A DNA stretch of 64,000 bases from Sporomusa sphaeroides DSM 2875 (GCF_001941975.2 NZ_CP146991.1:700501-764500), one strand, 5' to 3'. Positions 9,935 to 17,954 are shown, counted from the stretch's first letter. The notes: generated from the sequence alone by a model not told the origin. Program-made: numbers and translations.

Positions 9935-11014
9935 ATGGTGAGAATGCTAATATTGAGCCTGACAGGTGCATGTAATTTTGCCTGCAAGTATTGTTATGCC
10001 CACGAACATCCGCCGGAACTAATGGATGCCGCCACCGGGATTGCTGCCGTGGAAATGGCGGCAGCGGACGGCCAGGCCTTTATCCTGCAATTCACCGGCG
10101 GCGAGCCGTTGCTAAACTTTCCGGTAATGCAAGAGATTATCCGTCATGTACGGGAAAATGGCCTGCCTGCCATCCTGCAGCTGCAGACAAATGCCTCGTT
10201 GCTGACCCGGGAAATGGCGGCTGTGCTGAAAGCCGGTCAGGTAGGTATCGGCATCAGCCTTGACGGGCGGCCGGATGTCAACGACAGGCAGCGCTGCCTG
10301 CCTGACGGTCAGGGAACCTGCCGCCAGATTTTACAAGGTGCCGGCCAGTTAGCTGCCCAGGGGATGGCTGCAGGTATAACCTGTGTTGTTACCAATGAAA
10401 ACGTGAAAAATTTGGCCGGTATTGTAGAAATGGCTTATTACCTGGGAAATGTACGGCGGATTGGCTTTGATCTCTTACGTTCCCAGGGTAAGGGCGGTGC
10501 GGTTACCCCGCCTTCGTCGGCTGCCGTATGGCAGGGAGTAAAAGAAGCCCTGGAGACAGCGGAACGTATGGCTAAACAGACCGGCATATCCCTGCTCTTT
10601 TCTCAGGTTGAACGGGTGGACACGCTGTCCAGGAAACAGATGCCGGGGTTTGGTCACTGTCATGCCATGAACGGCGAAGCAGCTTTTGTCGATGCACAGG
10701 GAAATTTGTATGCCTGCGCATCGCTGGCCGGCAATCCAGATTTCTGTCTGGGACATGTAACAACAGGATTGGATAAGGCCAGACAGAAAAAAGTTGCGTC
10801 TTTGATTCAGGAAGGAATGAGTTTTTGCCGGCACTGCCCCTCATTTTCCTTGTGCGGCGGTGCGTGCTTTGCCCGCTGGTACGGGGCAGGCTGCGGCAAT
10901 CAGGGGTATGCCGCCGAGTGTGCGTTAAAACAGGTGGCTATCGAGTGGTATCTGGCACATCAGGGAAAGGGGCAAAGTGGTCATGAAAGTTGCGTTACTG
11001 CATGTAGATGTTAG
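9935..11014 (+). CDS. Radical SAM protein with SPASM-type C-terminus
   Basis: 359 residues. The radical SAM cluster motif is CNFACKYC (Cys13, Cys17, Cys20), followed by the SAM-binding FTGGEPLL. A C-terminal cysteine set (Cys298, 301, 307, 311 and later CGNQG and CALK) is like SPASM/twitch auxiliary-cluster domains of anaerobic sulfatase-maturase and peptide-modifying enzymes. It follows the CobN gene by 5 bp. Its last 20 or so codons, including the stop, are repeated at 14824-14895 in front of the amidase gene, indicating that the two genes once overlapped. The substrate is unknown; no short precursor-peptide gene was found beside it. Confidence 0.85.
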   Translation: MVRMLILSLTGACNFACKYCYAHEHPPELMDAATGIAAVEMAAADGQAFILQFTGGEPLLNFPVMQEIIRHVRENGLPAILQLQTNASLLTREMAAVLKAGQVGIGISLDGRPDVNDRQRCLPDGQGTCRQILQGAGQLAAQGMAAGITCVVTNENVKNLAGIVEMAYYLGNVRRIGFDLLRSQGKGGAVTPPSSAAVWQGVKEALETAERMAKQTGISLLFSQVERVDTLSRKQMPGFGHCHAMNGEAAFVDAQGNLYACASLAGNPDFCLGHVTTGLDKARQKKVASLIQEGMSFCRHCPSFSLCGGACFARWYGAGCGNQGYAAECALKQVAIEWYLAHQGKGQSGHESCVTACRC

Positions 11015-11046
11015 CGGCGGCCGCAGAAGCCGGAGCGAAATGGGTT
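10947..11046 (+). pseudogene. Remnant of the 5' end of the downstream amidase gene, overlapping the end of the rSAM gene
   Basis: The sequence beginning ATGAAAGTTGCG at 10983 matches the start of the intact amidase gene at 14864 almost base for base for about 40 bp. It then jumps over about 47 bp to CAGAAGCCGGAGCGAAATGG and breaks off. The jump changes frame and a TGA follows at once, so it cannot make the enzyme. It marks the original junction of the rSAM-amidase operon. Confidence 0.8.
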
Positions 11047-11060
11047 GAGATACCTCTCAA

Positions 11061-11104
11061 TAATAAAGGCCGGTTACTCAGTAACGAGCAACCGGCCTTT
11101 TGAC
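11061..11104. terminator. Bidirectional intrinsic terminator
   Basis: The hairpin AAAGGCCGGTT...AACCGGCCTTT is flanked by A-rich and T-rich ends, so it works in both directions. It closes the rSAM operon on the plus strand and the amino-acid ABC operon on the minus strand. Confidence 0.85.
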
Positions 11105-11120
11105 AGGCAGTTGTCCTTAT

Positions 11121-11771
11121 TTAAGAATTGCTCAGCATCAGCCGGCGCTGCAGGGAGCGTGCATAGGACGACAAGGCAAAGTTGAGTATGAAATATGTGG
11201 CAGCGATCATGGCAAACAGCGTAAATACCTGAGCGGTTGTACCATATTTGCCCATAATAATCATGCCCTTGCCGGTCAATTCTTCAATACCTACCGCCCA
11301 GACAAAGGAAGTATCCTTAATAACCGTTGTTCCCTGAGAGACAAGGGGCGGAATGACATTTTTCAGCGCCTGCGGCAGCACGATATGCCGGAGTATCTGC
11401 ACATAGCTAAAGCCCTGAGACTTGCCGGCCTCCCACTGTCCCTGCGGGATGGAGTTCAAACCGCCGCGGACTATTTCGGCAACAATGGCTGAGGTAAATA
11501 CCGTCATCGCTGCTATTCCTGCCTGTACCGGCGGCAAGTTGGTCATAAATCTGAAGCCGAGAATAAAGAGCAGTGTCGGTGTATTCCGCACGGTTTCAAC
11601 ATATACAGCCGCAACCGGAGCAAAGATGCGGTGACCGGAAAAGCGGGCTACCCCCAGAACGATGCCCAACAGTAGGCTGAGTACGATGGAAAAAAGCGCA
11701 ATCTCCAGCGTGATTAGCAGGCCGTCAGCCAGGAACAAGAGTATTTCCGGTGCAAAGAGATCACTGATCAT
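11121..11771 (-). CDS. Polar amino-acid ABC transporter permease (HisM/GlnP family), second subunit
   Basis: 216 residues with about five membrane helices and the amino-acid permease EAA loop (GQWEAGKSQGFSYVQILRHI...QALKNVIPPL). The start at 11771 is chosen because ATGA overlaps the stop of the previous permease by 4 bp and CGGAGGTGAG lies upstream; longer frames have no ribosome site. It is the last gene of the four-gene transporter operon and ends before the shared terminator. Confidence 0.88.
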   Translation of the reverse strand: MISDLFAPEILLFLADGLLITLEIALFSIVLSLLLGIVLGVARFSGHRIFAPVAAVYVETVRNTPTLLFILGFRFMTNLPPVQAGIAAMTVFTSAIVAEIVRGGLNSIPQGQWEAGKSQGFSYVQILRHIVLPQALKNVIPPLVSQGTTVIKDTSFVWAVGIEELTGKGMIIMGKYGTTAQVFTLFAMIAATYFILNFALSSYARSLQRRLMLSNS

Positions 11772-12442
11772 GCGCGGCTCACCTCCGTCTGGCGTTCCAA
11801 TTTTCGGGCATAGGCGGCCAAGGGCAGGCAAAGGCTAATATACAACAGGCCTGTTGCCACATACGCAGGACCGTAGTACAGGTTGGTAGAGGACCAGGAA
11901 TCAGCCTGGTACATGAGCTCTCCACCAGCCACCATGGCCAGTACGGAGGTGTTTTTGATAAGACTTACGGCTTGATTGGTCAGTGGCGGAAAGGTCAGCC
12001 GTTTTGCCTGGGGAAGAATAATATACCGCATGGCACCCCAAAAAGAAAAACCCTGCGAGTAAGCGGCTTCCAACTGTCCGCGAGGGACGGCCAGGATACC
12101 GGCACGCACTACTTCGGCTATGTAGGCGCCATGGTAAATGCCGACCCCCAGGACACCCACTGCAAAGACCGGCAGCATAATCCCGGCATGTGGCAACCCG
12201 TGATAAAGAAAGAAAACCTGGATGACTAACGGGGTATTCTGAATGATCTCCACATACACCCTGGTAATAGCCTGGAATGGCTTGTACTTTGAACTGCCCA
12301 GTACACCAAACACGACACCAAGTGCCAATGCTAACAACAGGGCGAAAGCGGATACCAGTATGGTATGGGCAAAGCCTTCCCCAAATACGGCCCAATCGCG
12401 GGCTAAAGCGGCCCACTTATAGTCCGCAAAAGGTCCATTCAC
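11768..12442 (-). CDS. Polar amino-acid ABC transporter permease (HisM/GlnP family), first subunit
   Basis: 224 residues with the typical HisMQ/GlnP layout and coupling loop (RGQLEAAYSQGFSFWGAMRY...LPQAKRLTFPPL). The GTG start at 12442 shares one base with the TAG stop of the binding-protein gene, indicating translational coupling. With the second permease it forms the inner-membrane channel. The likely substrate class is glutamine, glutamate, aspartate or arginine; the sequence does not distinguish these. Confidence 0.88.
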   Translation of the reverse strand: MNGPFADYKWAALARDWAVFGEGFAHTILVSAFALLLALALGVVFGVLGSSKYKPFQAITRVYVEIIQNTPLVIQVFFLYHGLPHAGIMLPVFAVGVLGVGIYHGAYIAEVVRAGILAVPRGQLEAAYSQGFSFWGAMRYIILPQAKRLTFPPLTNQAVSLIKNTSVLAMVAGGELMYQADSWSSTNLYYGPAYVATGLLYISLCLPLAAYARKLERQTEVSRA

Positions 12443-13266
12443 TACTTAATACCCCATTTCTGAACTAGTTTAGCTAATTCACCGCTTTTTTCCATGTCTG
12501 CAATTACTTCATCTACCGCTTTGGCCAAAGCGGTATTGGATTTCTTAGAAGCTACACCATATTCCTGCGGTGCAAACCGTTCATTTAAAATGATGGTGCT
12601 GTCATCAAGATAACCGGCCAGGATGGAGCCGTCAACGGAGAAAACATCAATGCGGCCGGAGTCAAGGGCTGTTTTAATTTCCGGATATGTGCCAAACTCA
12701 AGAAATTGTACTTTTACGCCGGCTTTATCGGCTTCTTCCTGCAGTGCTTTACGACTGGTGGCACTTTGTGCCACACCAATTTTTTTGCCATTCATATCTT
12801 TAACTGATTGCAAACCGGAGTTTTTCTTTACCATCATGGAAACACCATCTTTAAAATATGGTTCGGAAAAATTATAGCTTTGTTTGCGTTCCGGGGTAAT
12901 AGTGAATGTAGCAATAACCAAGTCAACTTCACCATTATCAAGCAAAGGCCCACGGGTTTTGGCAGTTACGCCCTGTACCTCGATCTTGCTGGGATCACCC
13001 AGAATTTTCTGGGCAACTGCCCGGGCAATGTCAATTTCCAAACCGTCAATTTTATTGGTCTGCGGGTCTTTAAACCCAAACTTTGGTACGTCAACTTTGA
13101 CTCCGACTTTAAGAACACCGCGATCCTTAATAGTTTTAATCTCAGCTGCTGTATCAGCCGCCTGTGGGCTTTGTGCCGGCTTATTGGCGCCGCATCCAAC
13201 TGCTAAAAGTCCTAACATGATCACAACACACAATAGGAAAGTATTAAACCGTTTCACAGTCATCAT
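12442..13266 (-). CDS. Extracellular amino-acid-binding lipoprotein (SBP family 3)
   Basis: 274 residues. A lipoprotein signal ends at LLAVGCGANK (Cys near residue 25). The mature protein shows the family 3 binding fold: RGVLKVGVKVDVPKFGF, then GLEIDIARAVAQKIL, then KIGVAQSATSRKALQEE. It is the usual second gene of the transporter operon. Two adjacent ATG codons occur at the start; either is possible. Confidence 0.9.
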   Translation of the reverse strand: MMTVKRFNTFLLCVVIMLGLLAVGCGANKPAQSPQAADTAAEIKTIKDRGVLKVGVKVDVPKFGFKDPQTNKIDGLEIDIARAVAQKILGDPSKIEVQGVTAKTRGPLLDNGEVDLVIATFTITPERKQSYNFSEPYFKDGVSMMVKKNSGLQSVKDMNGKKIGVAQSATSRKALQEEADKAGVKVQFLEFGTYPEIKTALDSGRIDVFSVDGSILAGYLDDSTIILNERFAPQEYGVASKKSNTALAKAVDEVIADMEKSGELAKLVQKWGIK

Positions 13267-13291
13267 TCCTTTTCTAAAATTATTTATTAAC

Positions 13292-14023
13292 TCAATGAGA
13301 ACGAAGGATCTTGCTTAAAAACAATTTGGTCCTGTCACTTTCAGGATTAACAAAGAAGTGTTCAGGCGTACCTTCTTCAATAATCCGGCCTCCGTCCATG
13401 AATATCACACGGTCGGCTACTTGTCTGGCAAATCCCATTTCGTGGGTTACTACTACCATGGTAATACCCTCTTTGGCCAGATCTACCATGACGTCCAATA
13501 CTTCCTGGATCATCTCAGGATCAAGTGCCGAGGTCGGTTCGTCAAAGAGCATAACCCGGGGCTTCATGCTCAGTGCCCGGGCGATGGCCACCCGTTGCTG
13601 CTGTCCGCCTGACAGTTGAGCCGGATAAGCATTGGCTTTATCCTTAAGACCAACCCGCTCTAAGAATGCCAGGCCTGTTTCCTCTGCCTCAGCTTTAGGT
13701 ACTTTTTTTATTAGGATTGGCGCCAGCGTCAGGTTTTCCAGGACTGTCTTATGGGGATAAAGGTTGAATTGCTGAAAAACCATTGCCACTGACTCTCTGA
13801 CTTTTTCAACCTCTGCGTCTGGTGATGTCAGGTCTACTCCATCTACAATAATTTTGCCACCCGATGGTGTTTCAAGAAGGTTCATAGAGCGAATCAGTGT
13901 ACTTTTGCCGGAACCGCTTGGACCAATTACTACCACTTTTTCACCTGCAGCCACTGTTAAATCAATGTCTTTAAGGACATGATTAACTCCAAAATGTTTT
14001 TGTACTCCTTCCAATACAATCAA
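13292..14023 (-). CDS. Polar amino-acid ABC transporter ATPase (GlnQ family)
   Basis: 243 residues with Walker [11 protein letters not shown]-loop [13 protein letters not shown], signature LSGGQQQR and Walker [15 protein letters not shown], all as in GlnQ/HisP. The start is TTG at 14023 with GAGGAGGGG upstream. It is the first gene of the operon, led by a strong promoter and a terminator-like hairpin. Confidence 0.92.
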   Translation of the reverse strand: MIVLEGVQKHFGVNHVLKDIDLTVAAGEKVVVIGPSGSGKSTLIRSMNLLETPSGGKIIVDGVDLTSPDAEVEKVRESVAMVFQQFNLYPHKTVLENLTLAPILIKKVPKAEAEETGLAFLERVGLKDKANAYPAQLSGGQQQRVAIARALSMKPRVMLFDEPTSALDPEMIQEVLDVMVDLAKEGITMVVVTHEMGFARQVADRVIFMDGGRIIEEGTPEHFFVNPESDRTKLFLSKILRSH

Positions 14024-14048
14024 GTTTTCCCCTCCTCTCTTAAATGGC

Positions 14049-14086
14049 TAAAAAGAAAACACCTGTCTCTTGAAAGAGAGCAGGCG
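14049..14086 (-). terminator. Leader terminator/attenuator before the amino-acid ABC operon
   Basis: On the minus strand a CGCCTG...CAGGTG stem with a second TCTCT/AGAGA section is followed by TTTTCTTTTT, only about 25 bp before the ATPase start. It lies in a leader of about 115 nt after the promoter, so it looks like an attenuator. No known riboswitch or T-box core was recognised. Confidence 0.65.
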
Positions 14087-14147
14087 TCTTTGCCAAAATT
14101 CTATTTGAATGATAGATAATAGCGGTAACTATACATCTATGGGATTC

Positions 14148-14176
14148 ATTATAGTTCGAACCAAACATAATGTCAA
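14148..14176 (-). promoter_or_regulatory. Sigma-A promoter of the amino-acid ABC operon
   Basis: On the minus strand, TTGACA (14176-14171) and TATAAT (14153-14148) are separated by 17 bp: a perfect consensus promoter. Confidence 0.9.
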
Positions 14177-14301
14177 CCATTTGTAACTAACGGAAATACG
14201 TTTGTGCAGAAAAAAGATAATGTCCACCCGTGATTACCGAATTCTGTTTTGGCAGGAGCCGTACTACGGTGGGACGGCAGGTTCAAACTGACAGAATATA
14301 C

Positions 14302-14331
14302 TTGACAATACTTGCCAAAAAATGATAAAGT
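14302..14331 (+). promoter_or_regulatory. Promoter of the Cbl-1 leader
   Basis: TTGACA at 14302 and TAAAGT at 14326 with an 18 bp spacer. The same arrangement stands before Cbl-12 (60897), in line with a duplicated leader. Confidence 0.65.
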
Positions 14332-14387
14332 AATAGCGTATAATATTCATATCCTGTTAGCTTGCTTCCACGAAAATTGAACATTGT

Positions 14388-14590
14388 AAGTCAGGTGCCC
14401 GTAAGGGCTTAATAGGGAAGACCGGTGCAATACCGGCGCGGTCCCGCCACTGTAATGGGGAGTAAACCCAAAAATATGCCACTGGGATGAGAGTCTTGGG
14501 AAGGTTTGGGAGAGCTATGATCCAGAGCCAGGAGAACTGCCTGTCTGAAGATCGCCGTTTTACCCACGAGTGATGGGGAGGAGATTACAG
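14388..14590 (+). ncRNA. Cobalamin riboswitch Cbl-1
   Basis: The conserved core is present: AGGTGCC opening, ACCGGTGCAATACCGGCGC, the GCGGTCCCGCCACTG loop region, TGCCACTGGGATGAG and the B12-box AGCCAGGAGAACTGCC. The terminal P13-like hairpin (ATCGCCG...GAGTGAT) follows. It leads the amidase-cbiZ genes. Its whole leader, including three terminators, resembles that of Cbl-12. Confidence 0.95.
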
Positions 14591-14645
14591 TTGCGCTTGC
14601 TTAACTTGGAACAGTTCTAAGTGAGGCTGTGGATTTACTGAATTT

Positions 14646-14783
14646 ACTCCTGGTCATAGACCAGGAGTTTTTATTTGGATCTATGCTGTAAAATTCTCCC
14701 GGCTGTTGGGTGGTCGGGAGTTTCTTATTAGTGCCATTTCTAACTCCTTTTTGTTTGCGGGTCTGTTAAGACCCGCCTTTTTT
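14646..14783 (+). terminator. Three successive intrinsic terminators in the Cbl-1 leader
   Basis: Hairpins ACTCCTGGTC/GACCAGGAGT (14646-14668), CTCCCG/CGGGAG (14696-14720) and GCGGGTC/GACCCGC (14757-14776) are each followed by a T tract. The first is the likely riboswitch platform; the other two lie between it and the gene. Confidence 0.8.
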
Positions 14784-14857
14784 CAACTCAGGATAATATC
14801 CGGTGATTAAGGCAGGCAGGGGTTAGTGGTATCTGGAACATCAGGGAAAGGGGAAAA

Positions 14858-15637
14858 ATGGTCATGAAAGTTGCGTTACTGCATGTAGATGTTAGCGGCG
14901 GACCGGAGCGCCGCAACCTGGAACTGCTGGCAGAAAGTATCCGTCTGGCGGCAGAAGCCGGAGCGAAATGGATCGTTACACCGGAGATGGCTGTACAAGG
15001 CTATTTCTTTGCCTGCGAACGGGAAATCAAACCCATTGTGGTGCCCATTCAGCCGTCGCCGGCAGTGAAACCGCTGCAACAGCTGGCAGCCGAAAAAGAA
15101 ATTACGCTGTTTCTCGGCTGCGCCGAAAAGGATGAAAAAACCAGCAGGTATTATAATAGCTGTCTGGTCATTGGCGCTGACGGCCGGGTGCTGGGCCGTC
15201 ACCGGAAAAAACACGCTCATAGCGGGGTGTCTGAAGGCTGGGCCACCAAAGGGAAGCACCTGGAGCCGGTGGCTTGCGGTGATATTCAGACAGGAATATT
15301 AGTTTGTTCTGATTCCTGGTATGAAAGCAATGCCGTAACTTTGGCCGAAAAAGGCGCGGAAGTGATTATTGTGCCGGCCGCCTGGCCCCCCAACAGCTGC
15401 GGCGGCCCGCCGGAAAATGCCTGGAAAAAAGCCTCGGCTGCCAGTGGACGGGCATTGTGGGTATGCAACCAGACCGGGAAGCAGCCGCGTTTGGACTTTA
15501 GCGAGGCCCAAAGTACGGTTATCACCGAGGGCGAGATGCAAATGGTTTATAGCGGCAAGCCGGCGGTATTATTATTTGAATGGGATTTTGCCAGACAGTG
15601 CGCTGCCAGCGAGGCATTTACCGTGGTGCCGCTGTGA
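14858..15637 (+). CDS. Nitrilase-superfamily carbon-nitrogen hydrolase (amidase)
   Basis: 259 residues, the usual length of this family. The catalytic triad is visible: Glu43 in TPEMAVQGY, Lys117 or Lys118 in RHRKKHAHSG and Cys150 in ILVCSDSWY. The start ATG at 14858 has AAAGGGG upstream; an in-frame ATG follows at 14864. It lies between Cbl-1 and cbiZ and once overlapped the end of the rSAM gene. Members hydrolyse or transfer amide nitrogen. Action on a corrinoid side-chain amide is an attractive inference from the neighbours, not something shown by the sequence; a general amidase role is equally possible. Confidence 0.82.
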   Translation: MVMKVALLHVDVSGGPERRNLELLAESIRLAAEAGAKWIVTPEMAVQGYFFACEREIKPIVVPIQPSPAVKPLQQLAAEKEITLFLGCAEKDEKTSRYYNSCLVIGADGRVLGRHRKKHAHSGVSEGWATKGKHLEPVACGDIQTGILVCSDSWYESNAVTLAEKGAEVIIVPAAWPPNSCGGPPENAWKKASAASGRALWVCNQTGKQPRLDFSEAQSTVITEGEMQMVYSGKPAVLLFEWDFARQCAASEAFTVVPL

Positions 15638-15648
15638 GGGAGGATAGG

Positions 15649-16776
15649 ATGACATTTTGGCTTAGCGGAAGGGAAGGAGCAGCCATGAGACTTTATACAT
15701 TAGCTACCGGTGACCAGGTTTACCGGTACTATAAAAGTATAGTGATACCCTTTGAAGGGCCGCGCAAGGTGGCAAGCACCGCCATTGTCAATGGTGGTTA
15801 CCGGGAGGATTTGACGGCTGTTTTCAACAATGATGTGAATCCGGGTGCCGGGATGGCCTGCACCATGCGTGCCCCCACCTACCAGGAGCATATGCGGATC
15901 ATTACTGAGGAAATCGGCCTTGATCCGCTTACCACCGCCGGGATGGGGACAGCGGCTTCCATGGAAAATGCAGCGATAAAGACAGAATGCTATGAAAATC
16001 TGACGGTGACTGCCATTGTTACCGGCGGGGTTGAGGTCAATGGCGGCCGGGTCGGTGATCCGGCAGATTATTTTCAGCCGTTGGCCAAAAGTATGGTGGA
16101 AAAACCCGGTACCATTAACATTATTTTGGTCATTGACGCCGATTTGCCGCCAGGCATGTTAAACAGGGCTATGGTTACTTGTACGGAGGCCAAGACGGCT
16201 GCCCTCCAGGAACTCATGGCCGGCAGCAATTACTCGACAGGCCTGGCTACCGGTTCCGGCACCGACCAGACCATTGTTATTGCCAACCCTGTTTCACCAC
16301 TATACCTGGAAAGCGCCGGCAAGCATTCCAAACTGGGGGAATTGATCGGCAGGACCGTATTGCCGGCAGTCAAAGAAGCCTTATATAAGCAGACCGGGCT
16401 GTCGCCAAGCCTGCAACATAGTATGCTGGCCCGGTTCAAACGCTATGGCATTAAAGAGGAAAGCCTGTGGCAGGCCTATGCGGCTGCTAACGAAAAACCG
16501 GTAATGAAGGCCAAGTTTTTGGCTGCACTATACCAACTGGACGGCGACAATCAGCTGGTGACCTATGCTGCTTTATATGTGCATCTCCTGGATCAATTAT
16601 CCTGGCAGCTACTGTCAGGCGAGGAGGTTTGTCAGGCTGCCAATGAACTGCTGGCTGCCCTTGCGGGTAAGCTTGACGTTACGGCACCGGTAGTTGAGGG
16701 GAACGATACCTGTGCCTGTCTGGAGGCCTGGACAGCTTTGGTGGTAGCTGCGACAGGTTTAGATGTTGCCCATTAG
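15649..16776 (+). CDS. cbiZ: Adenosylcobinamide amidohydrolase CbiZ
   Basis: 375 residues from the ATG at 15649 (GGGAGG upstream); an alternative ATG at 15685 also has AAGGAG. The N-terminal half matches CbiZ: an asparagine-rich entry (STAIVNGGYREDLTAVFNND), MGTAASMENAAIK, the VTGGVEVNGGRVGDP segment and TGLATGSGTDQTIVIAN. CbiZ cleaves the aminopropanol amide of adenosylcobinamide to give adenosylcobyric acid, allowing salvaged corrinoids with the wrong lower ligand to be rebuilt. Control by Cbl-1 fits. The C-terminal third (after about residue 240) is an alpha-helical extension of unassigned role. Confidence 0.9.
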   Translation: MTFWLSGREGAAMRLYTLATGDQVYRYYKSIVIPFEGPRKVASTAIVNGGYREDLTAVFNNDVNPGAGMACTMRAPTYQEHMRIITEEIGLDPLTTAGMGTAASMENAAIKTECYENLTVTAIVTGGVEVNGGRVGDPADYFQPLAKSMVEKPGTINIILVIDADLPPGMLNRAMVTCTEAKTAALQELMAGSNYSTGLATGSGTDQTIVIANPVSPLYLESAGKHSKLGELIGRTVLPAVKEALYKQTGLSPSLQHSMLARFKRYGIKEESLWQAYAAANEKPVMKAKFLAALYQLDGDNQLVTYAALYVHLLDQLSWQLLSGEEVCQAANELLAALAGKLDVTAPVVEGNDTCACLEAWTALVVAATGLDVAH

Positions 16777-16810
16777 ACTATACTCTTCAGCATAGTAAGG
16801 AGGAAGTAGT

Positions 16811-17443
16811 ATGTTTAGTCCGTTTTGGAACGGGTTTCTGGTCGGGGCGGTTTTATTTTCCATGATCGGGGTGGCGGCCGGGATTTTTGTTGTCGCATTA
16901 TGCCAGGCTTCAGCAAAAGGAAATGGCACAAATGACAATAATAAATGTAAGCAGGGGGAGATTGTTTTGGCGGAAAACACCAGCCTATTGAAGATGCAAA
17001 AAAAGTCACTGATACTATTTACCTTGGTTTTGTTTTTGACAGGTGCCTTTTGTCTGTTGCAATCCGGTACAGGTGAGGCGGCCAAGAAAAAAGCGGCAGC
17101 TCCCGTCGGGATTGTAAATTATAATGTTTTATTAGACCAGCACCCGGATATGGCTAAAGCCATTGAAGAACTTAAACGGGAAAATGAGCAGGCTCAACAG
17201 GAATTTGAAAGCAAATCGTCCGGCTTGAGTGATAAAGAAAAACAGGACCTGGACCGGCAGCTGCGGCAAAGGCTGGAATTAAAGCAGCAAGAGCTATTGA
17301 ACGCTATTGCTGTCCAAATTGATGCTGTCATCAAGGAGATAGCCGATGCCCAGGGATTAAGTGCCGTAGTAGACCAGGAGGCGACTATCTATGGCGGCAA
17401 AGATATCACTAATGATGTATTAAAGAAAATCCAGAAAAGGTAA
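16811..17443 (+). CDS. OmpH/Skp-like periplasmic protein with an in-frame DUF3789-like N-terminal segment
   Basis: 210 residues. Residues 1-38 are a short membrane segment ending VALCQASAKGN, like stand-alone DUF3789 mini-proteins, with a strong AAGGAGG site before ATG 16811. The frame continues without a stop into a second signal or anchor sequence (about residues 63-86) and an OmpH domain: VGIVNYNVLLDQHPD, a charged coiled coil (residues 118-165) and VVDQEATIYGGKDIT. A TTG at 16967 with GGGGGAG upstream could start the OmpH protein alone, so two products may come from one frame. Skp-like proteins chaperone outer-membrane proteins, which fits a receptor-rich locus. Confidence 0.75.
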   Translation: MFSPFWNGFLVGAVLFSMIGVAAGIFVVALCQASAKGNGTNDNNKCKQGEIVLAENTSLLKMQKKSLILFTLVLFLTGAFCLLQSGTGEAAKKKAAAPVGIVNYNVLLDQHPDMAKAIEELKRENEQAQQEFESKSSGLSDKEKQDLDRQLRQRLELKQQELLNAIAVQIDAVIKEIADAQGLSAVVDQEATIYGGKDITNDVLKKIQKR

Positions 17444-17453
17444 GTCTCGTTTA

Positions 17454-17482
17454 TTGTTTGTCTTATAATAATGGCTTATAAT
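17454..17482 (+). promoter_or_regulatory. Promoter before the coiled-coil gene
   Basis: TTGTTT at 17454 and TATAAT at 17477 with a 17 bp spacer. Confidence 0.55.
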
Positions 17483-17534
17483 ACAGTTAATGAGCAAATA
17501 GATCCAAAAGGGATTTGTACGGCGAGGTGACAGG

Positions 17535-17954
17535 ATGAGCGCAGACAGGTTTGATCATCTGGAAAAAATGCTGGCGCAGCTTATTCACATGGTAGGGCAC
17601 AACAATGCAATTACTGAAGAGCTGTGTCAACGGATGGACCGTTTGGAAACCAAGGTAGATAATCTGGAAACCAGGATGGACAGCCTGGAGGCGAAAGTAA
17701 ATAGCCTGGAGGCAAAAGTAAATAGTCTGGACGCAAAGGTAAATAGCCTGGAGGCAAAACTAAATAGTCTGGACGCCAAAGTAAACGGTCTGGAAACCCA
17801 AGTTAATAGCGGCTTCGAGGGGCTTACCGGCATGGTTCATCTCCTGGGCAAAAAAATGGAGGCCATACCGCGCATTGAAGCTAAAATGGACGTCTTAAAC
17901 GAGCGTGTGTTTGAGCAGGAAGCTGATATTAATATGCTGAAACGCGCTAAGTGA
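17535..17954 (+). CDS. Coiled-coil protein with heptad repeats
   Basis: 139 residues with GAGGTGACAGG before the ATG. Residues about 35-95 are an almost perfect series of 7-residue units of the form xxLEAKVNS, encoded by 21-bp DNA repeats from about 17640 to 17810. No signal peptide or membrane helix. Such repeats can expand and contract by slippage, so length may vary between strains. Function unknown. It has its own promoter and lies just before Cbl-2. Confidence 0.7.
   Translation: MSADRFDHLEKMLAQLIHMVGHNNAITEELCQRMDRLETKVDNLETRMDSLEAKVNSLEAKVNSLDAKVNSLEAKLNSLDAKVNGLETQVNSGFEGLTGMVHLLGKKMEAIPRIEAKMDVLNERVFEQEADINMLKRAK
17640..17812 (+). repeat. 21-bp tandem repeat within the coiled-coil gene
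   Basis: Units of the type AGCCTGGAGGCAAAAGTAAAT recur about eight times, alternating GAG and GAC codons after CTG. They encode the heptads of the coiled coil. Confidence 0.8.

Noticed and set aside
9935-11014. Peptide-modifying (RiPP) cluster based on the rSAM/SPASM gene
   Set aside because: No short precursor-like gene was found nearby, and the neighbours are CobN and transport genes.
14221-14280. Transposon end or attachment site beside the inserted transporter
   Set aside because: No terminal inverted repeat, integrase or transposase gene was found; the duplicated gene junction is the only trace of the event.
17640-17812. CRISPR array
   Set aside because: The 21-bp units are contiguous, coding and without spacers.
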